Assembly: GCA_000721375.1 (NCBI GenBank)
Contig: JOGW01000001.1
Location: 186,001 to 250,000 of the forward strand
From: Streptomyces sp. NRRL B-3428
Lineage (GTDB): Bacteria > Actinomycetota > Actinomycetes > Streptomycetales > Streptomycetaceae
Direction: 5' to 3'
DNA: 64,000 nt
The notes under the pieces were generated by a model. The model did not search any database, was not told the origin of the DNA, and was given only the letters and a program-made list of their open reading frames with translations. A program made the translations under genes and the position numbers. Below are positions 60,552 to 64,000 of the stretch, piece after piece; the first letter of the stretch is position 1, and each line of letters starts with the position of its first letter.

Positions 60552-60726
60552 CGGGTCCTCCAACCACCTCGCCGGCCGTCGTCGTACGGCCGACGTTGAC
60601 GAGGCTCGTCGTTACGGTGCTGCGCGGTATCGGCCCGCGAGCCACCAACTCGTCGGCCCACAGGCGGAGTTGCGACCAGTCCTTTCGGCCGATGCGCACC
60701 GCGCCGCGGTCCCTAGGCTGAGAACC

Positions 60727-61899
60727 GTGCTCCGACACGACCTGCGCACCCTGTGGACCGAACCCCGGCCGCCCGACGCGCCCGCCCGGGTGCGGCGGGA
60801 CTGGGCACTGCTCGCCGCGGGCCTCGCCGGTGTGGCGCTGGAGGCCGGCCTGCGCGAGGACGTCGTGTGGCGGCCGGTGGCGGTGGTGTTCGCCGTATGG
60901 CTGTGGCTGCTGCTCCTGTGGCGCAGGACCCGCCCGCTGGCGATGGTGACGCTGGCGTTCGGCTCGGTGGGCCTGCTCGCGGTGGCCTCGTACGTCGCCG
61001 TACCGGGCGAGCTCGTCGGCCTGTACACCGGCGCGGTCGTGCTCGTGCTGGTGTACGCGCTGCCCCGGTGGGGTTCGGGACGCGAGATCGTGCTGGGCGT
61101 CGCGGTGGTCGTCGCGGTCGGCACGCTGTGTGTCGTCATCGACGAGACCCCGGTCGTCGAGAAGGTGGTGGGCCTCGTCTTCCTGCTCCTTCCCGGCGTG
61201 CTCGGGGCTGCCGTGCGGTTCCGGATGACCGCTCGCGAGCGGCAGTTGGAGCAGGTGCGCTCCCGCGAGCGCGAGCAGCTCGCCCGGGAACTGCACGACA
61301 CGGTGGCCCACCATGTGTCGGCCATGGTGATCATCGCCCAGGCGGGCCGGGTGCTCGCGGGCACCGACCCGTCCGCCGCCGCCGAGGCGCTGGCGGGGGT
61401 CGAGGAGGAAGGGGCGCGCACGCTGGAGGAAATGCGCGCCATGGTCGCCACGCTGCGCGACCGCGGGGTCGGCGCCGAGCTGGCGCCCCCTGCCGGAGTC
61501 GCCGATCTGGAGCGCTTGGTGCGCACCCCGGGTGGCCGTCTCAGGGTCGACCTGGGGCTCGACGGCGAACTGGACGCGCTGCCCCCGGCGTTGGACGCGG
61601 CCGTCTACCGGATCGTGCAGGAGTCGGTGACCAACGCGCTGCGCCATGCGGTCGACGCGACCGAGCTCGCCGTGCGGGTCGCCGCGGAACGGCACACGGT
61701 ACGGGTGAGCGTGCGCGACAACGGCCGGCGCACCGGCCGGGGCCGCGACGGATACGGACTTACCGGACTGCGCGAACGTGCGACCCTGCTCGGCGGCACA
61801 CTACGAGCCGGCCCCGGTACCGACCGGGGCTGGCATGTCGAAGCCGAACTGCCGAGAGCCAGGAGCGAGAGCGGTGTCCATACGCGTCCTCGTCGCTGA
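60727..61899 (+). CDS. Sensor histidine kinase of the NarL/DesK type
   Basis: 390 aa from the GTG at 60727; the ribosome site is weak and TAGGCT lies 7 bases upstream, so translation may be leaderless. Four to six short membrane spans lie at ~28-160 with little outside sequence (WALLAAGLAGVALEAGLRED, AVVFAVWLWLLLLW, LYTGAVVLVLVYALPRW). The HisKA_3 domain has His190 in ARELHDTVAHHVSAM, and the ATPase domain has VQESVTNALRHAV, DNGRRTGR and GYGLTGLRERATLLGG. The sensor is intramembrane, so it probably responds to membrane stress. It overlaps the response regulator gene by 26 bp. Confidence 0.9.
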   Translation: MLRHDLRTLWTEPRPPDAPARVRRDWALLAAGLAGVALEAGLREDVVWRPVAVVFAVWLWLLLLWRRTRPLAMVTLAFGSVGLLAVASYVAVPGELVGLYTGAVVLVLVYALPRWGSGREIVLGVAVVVAVGTLCVVIDETPVVEKVVGLVFLLLPGVLGAAVRFRMTARERQLEQVRSREREQLARELHDTVAHHVSAMVIIAQAGRVLAGTDPSAAAEALAGVEEEGARTLEEMRAMVATLRDRGVGAELAPPAGVADLERLVRTPGGRLRVDLGLDGELDALPPALDAAVYRIVQESVTNALRHAVDATELAVRVAAERHTVRVSVRDNGRRTGRGRDGYGLTGLRERATLLGGTLRAGPGTDRGWHVEAELPRARSESGVHTRPRR

Positions 61900-62536
61900 C
61901 GACCAGGCGATCATCCGCAACGGGTTGCGGATCATGCTGAACGCCCAGCCCGGCATCGAGGTGGTCGCCGAGGCCGACGACGGGCGCGAAGCGGTACGTC
62001 TGGCCCGCGAACTGCGCCCCGACGTCTGCCTGTTCGATATCCGCATGCCCGTACTCGACGGGCTCGAGGCCACCCGCCTCGTCGCAGGACCGGGCGTCGC
62101 CGACCCGCTGGCCGTGGTCGTCATCACCACGTTCGACCTCGACGAGTACGTCTACGGCGCGCTGCGTGCCGGCGCCCGCGGATTCCTCCTCAAGGACACG
62201 GGCCCTGACCTGCTGGCGCAGGCCGTACGGTCGGCGTCCGACGGTGCGGCGCTCATCGCGCCCAGCGTCACCGTCCGTCTGCTCCAGACTTTCGCGGACC
62301 TGCCCGCCGGCCGGCCCGCGGCCCAGCCGGTCTCACCCGTCACCGCCCGCGAGGAGCAGGTGCTCCTCGCCGTCGCCCGCGGGCTGACCAACACCGAGAT
62401 CGCCGATGCGCTGCACATCAGCCTCAGCACGGTGAAGACGCATCTGGCGAGCCTGATGGCCAAACTCGGCGCCCGCAACCGGGTCGAGATCGCGATGTGG
62501 GCCTACGAAACGCGCCGTATCCTCCCCGGAACCTGA
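61874..62536 (+). CDS. NarL/LuxR-family response regulator
   Basis: 220 aa from the GTG at 61874 (CAGGAGC upstream), beginning inside the kinase gene. The receiver has Asp55 (CLFDIRMPVLDG) and Lys in RGFLLKDTGPD. The C-terminal LuxR helix-turn-helix is TAREEQVLLAVARGLTNTEI plus HISLSTVKTHLASLMAKLGA. It is the partner of the preceding kinase; the divergent MMPL gene is the natural candidate target. Confidence 0.93.
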   Translation: MSIRVLVADDQAIIRNGLRIMLNAQPGIEVVAEADDGREAVRLARELRPDVCLFDIRMPVLDGLEATRLVAGPGVADPLAVVVITTFDLDEYVYGALRAGARGFLLKDTGPDLLAQAVRSASDGAALIAPSVTVRLLQTFADLPAGRPAAQPVSPVTAREEQVLLAVARGLTNTEIADALHISLSTVKTHLASLMAKLGARNRVEIAMWAYETRRILPGT

Positions 62537-62666
62537 GCAGGGCCCGTCGCCTCTGTGGCCCAGTGCCGGCCCTCGCCACCCCTGGGGGGATGACGTCGTG
62601 GTCCGCACGGTTAGGGTGTGGCGCCTTACCCGGCGGATCACCCCTGAAGAGATGGGACCGGTGCTC

Positions 62667-64000
62667 ATGGACGCGGATCACGTGCGGCTGGTCGTCGCGG
62701 CGCAGCACGGTGACCAGCGGGCGCGCGAGGAGCTCGTGTCCGCATATCTGCCGTTGTTGTACAACATCGTCGGACGGGCGCTGAGCGGCCATGCCGACGT
62801 GGACGATGTGGTCCAGGAGACGCTGCTGCGCGCGGTACGCGACCTGCCGGCCCTGCGGGCCCCGGAGAGCTTCCGTTCGTGGCTGGTGTCGATCACGCTC
62901 CGGCAGGTCAATACGTACTGGCAGCGGCAGCGCACACTCGCCGACCGGACCACGCTCATCGACGAGGCGCTCCCGGTGCCGGACGCCGCCGCCCCGCTCG
63001 AGGACACGACGATCCTGCGGCTGCGCATGTCGGACGAGCGCGCGCAGGCGGTCGAAGCCGGCCGTTGGCTCGACCCGGAACACCGGGTGCTCCTTTCGCT
63101 GTGGTGGCAGGAGTGCGCCGGGCTGCTCAGCCGCCAGGACATCGCCGACGCTACAGGCGTCGGCGTCTCCCACACCGGGGTTCGCCTGCAGCGCATGCGC
63201 GAGCAGCTGGAACTGAGCCGGACGATCGTCGCCGCCCTTGCGGCCGACCCGCGCTGTCCGGGCCTGAGCGCGACCGTCTCCGGCTGGGACGGTGCGCCAA
63301 CGTCCGTGTGGCGCAAGCGGATCGCTCGGCACACGCGCGACTGCGCGATATGTACGGCGACGGCGGCCGAGCGGGTACCGGCCGAGTTGCTCCTGTCCGG
63401 CCTCACACCGCTGGCCGTGCCGGCGGCGCTCCTGGGCGCGCTGGTCGGGAAGGGCTTGCTGTCGGGGACGGCGGTGACGACGACGGCGGTCGCGAGCGCC
63501 ACGGGTACGGCCGCAGGCGGCGGCGCTCTGTTCGGCAAGTTCTCCGCGGTGACCGCCCATCCGCTCGCGACCCTCGCCACCGGCGCGGTGCTCGTCACCG
63601 GGACCGCCGCGTACGTCGCCTGGCCCGAACCGGAGCACCGGGCGCCCGGTGTCGCCGCCGCGCCGACCACCCCGGCTCCGTCGGTAACGCCGTCGCCGTC
63701 GCCGTCGGGTCCGGCTGTGGTTCCGCTGGGCGCGCGGTCCCTCGAATCCGTGGACCGGCCCGGCCGGTTCCTCGCGTACGACGGCGACTTCGCGACCCTC
63801 AGCAGCGCCGCGGCCACGTTCACCGTCAGCAAGGGGCTCGCGGACAGCCGGTGTGTCACGTTCCGGGCGGCCGACGGCCGGTATCTGCGCCACTACGACC
63901 TGCGGCTGCGCCTGAGCGCCGACGACGGCAGCCGGCTGTTCCGGGAGGACGTCACCTTCTGCCCGCGCCCCGGGACGGCCGACGGATCGGTGACTCTGCA
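62667..64000 (+). CDS. ECF sigma factor fused to zinc motif, membrane segment and AbfB-like domain (3' end outside window)
   Basis: At least 444 residues, open at the window end. In-frame starts at 62598, 62652, 62661 and 62667 are all possible; I chose the last. Sigma region 2 lies at ~8-75 (DQRAREELVSAYLPLLYNIV, DVDDVVQETLLRAVRDLP) and region 4 at ~118-175 (LSRQDIADATGVGVSHTGVR). Then comes His222-x3-Cys226-x2-Cys229 (ARHTRDCAIC), the core of zinc-binding anti-sigma factors. Hydrophobic stretches at ~235-265 and a likely membrane span at ~300-320 (TLATGAVLVTGTAAYVAW) follow, then a Pro/Ser linker to ~351 and a beta-rich part resembling AbfB/CBM42 (SLESVDRPGRFLAYDGDF, FRAADGRYLRHYDLRLRLS). 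The sigma factor would be tethered to the membrane and respond to glycan binding outside. Confidence 0.88.
   Translation, partial: MDADHVRLVVAAQHGDQRAREELVSAYLPLLYNIVGRALSGHADVDDVVQETLLRAVRDLPALRAPESFRSWLVSITLRQVNTYWQRQRTLADRTTLIDEALPVPDAAAPLEDTTILRLRMSDERAQAVEAGRWLDPEHRVLLSLWWQECAGLLSRQDIADATGVGVSHTGVRLQRMREQLELSRTIVAALAADPRCPGLSATVSGWDGAPTSVWRKRIARHTRDCAICTATAAERVPAELLLSGLTPLAVPAALLGALVGKGLLSGTAVTTTAVASATGTAAGGGALFGKFSAVTAHPLATLATGAVLVTGTAAYVAWPEPEHRAPGVAAAPTTPAPSVTPSPSPSGPAVVPLGARSLESVDRPGRFLAYDGDFATLSSAAATFTVSKGLADSRCVTFRAADGRYLRHYDLRLRLSADDGSRLFREDVTFCPRPGTADGSVTL

Noticed and set aside
1..64000. tRNA, rRNA, insertion sequences, integrases or attachment sites
   Set aside because: I saw no cloverleaf, no rRNA-like stretch, no transposase or integrase motif and no flanking direct repeats of mobile-element type. 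A tRNAscan or ISfinder search would be decisive.

Overview
The window is chromosomal DNA of a high-GC Gram-positive bacterium, almost certainly a Streptomyces. Coding regions use G/C almost exclusively at third codon positions. GTG and TTG starts and GGAGG-type ribosome sites are common. Several genes are actinobacterial or Streptomyces hallmarks: sepH, cutRS, glxA, an actinobacterial-type ferrochelatase, and DUF3093, DUF3159, DUF3710 and DUF4193 proteins. I saw no rRNA, tRNA, insertion sequence, phage gene or CRISPR array.

Region 1 (1-9,350) is a compact cellulose-utilisation locus. A secreted GH6 and a secreted GH9 cellulase are read leftward. Divergently, a lipoprotein sugar-binding protein, two ABC permeases, an intracellular GH1 beta-glucosidase and a LacI regulator are read rightward. 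The logic is cut cellulose outside, import cello-oligosaccharides, hydrolyse inside, and repress through CebR-like operators. No transporter ATPase is encoded; such systems usually borrow MsiK. Region 2 (9,353-13,605) is a leftward set of a DUF2264 protein, a 2-hydroxyacid dehydrogenase and a DeoR/LacI hybrid regulator, with a tandem repeat in front of the dehydrogenase.

Region 3 (13,700-25,230) is a mosaic: a MarR/esterase divergent pair with palindromic operators, an SRPBCC protein, a large XRE-STAND-TPR regulator divergent from an AhpD-like protein, a GlxA-type copper-radical oxidase without its usual synthase partner, a glyoxalase-like protein, a sulfurtransferase, and rsgA preceded by a short leader ORF and followed by a GNAT acetyltransferase.

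Region 4 (25,232-39,490) is conserved core chromosome: sepH, a repeat-rich membrane protein, a lactone oxidase overlapping an MFS gene, hemH, an inositol monophosphatase, a 53-aa gene, cutRS, DUF4193, a lysine-rich repeat protein, DUF3093, a thioesterase, dut and DUF3710. Region 5 (39,500-48,310) encodes two giant FtsX-type permeases and two MacB/LolD-type ATPases. It carries two striking non-coding arrays: a 77-bp repeat before the first permease and twelve 22-bp units before the first ATPase.

Region 6 (48,426-56,605) centres on potassium: KdpD/KdpE without KdpFABC, an OB-fold protein, DUF3159, two TrkA/RCK proteins, and a divergent KimA-like APC transporter. Region 7 (56,701-64,000) holds an RlmD-type RNA methyltransferase, a decayed small ORF with a 25-bp duplication, an MMPL exporter divergent from a NarL-type two-component pair, and, running off the window, an ECF sigma factor fused to an anti-sigma-like zinc motif, a membrane segment and an AbfB-like carbohydrate-binding domain.

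The best candidates for something new are the 22-bp array, the membrane-tethered sigma factor and the rsgA leader.
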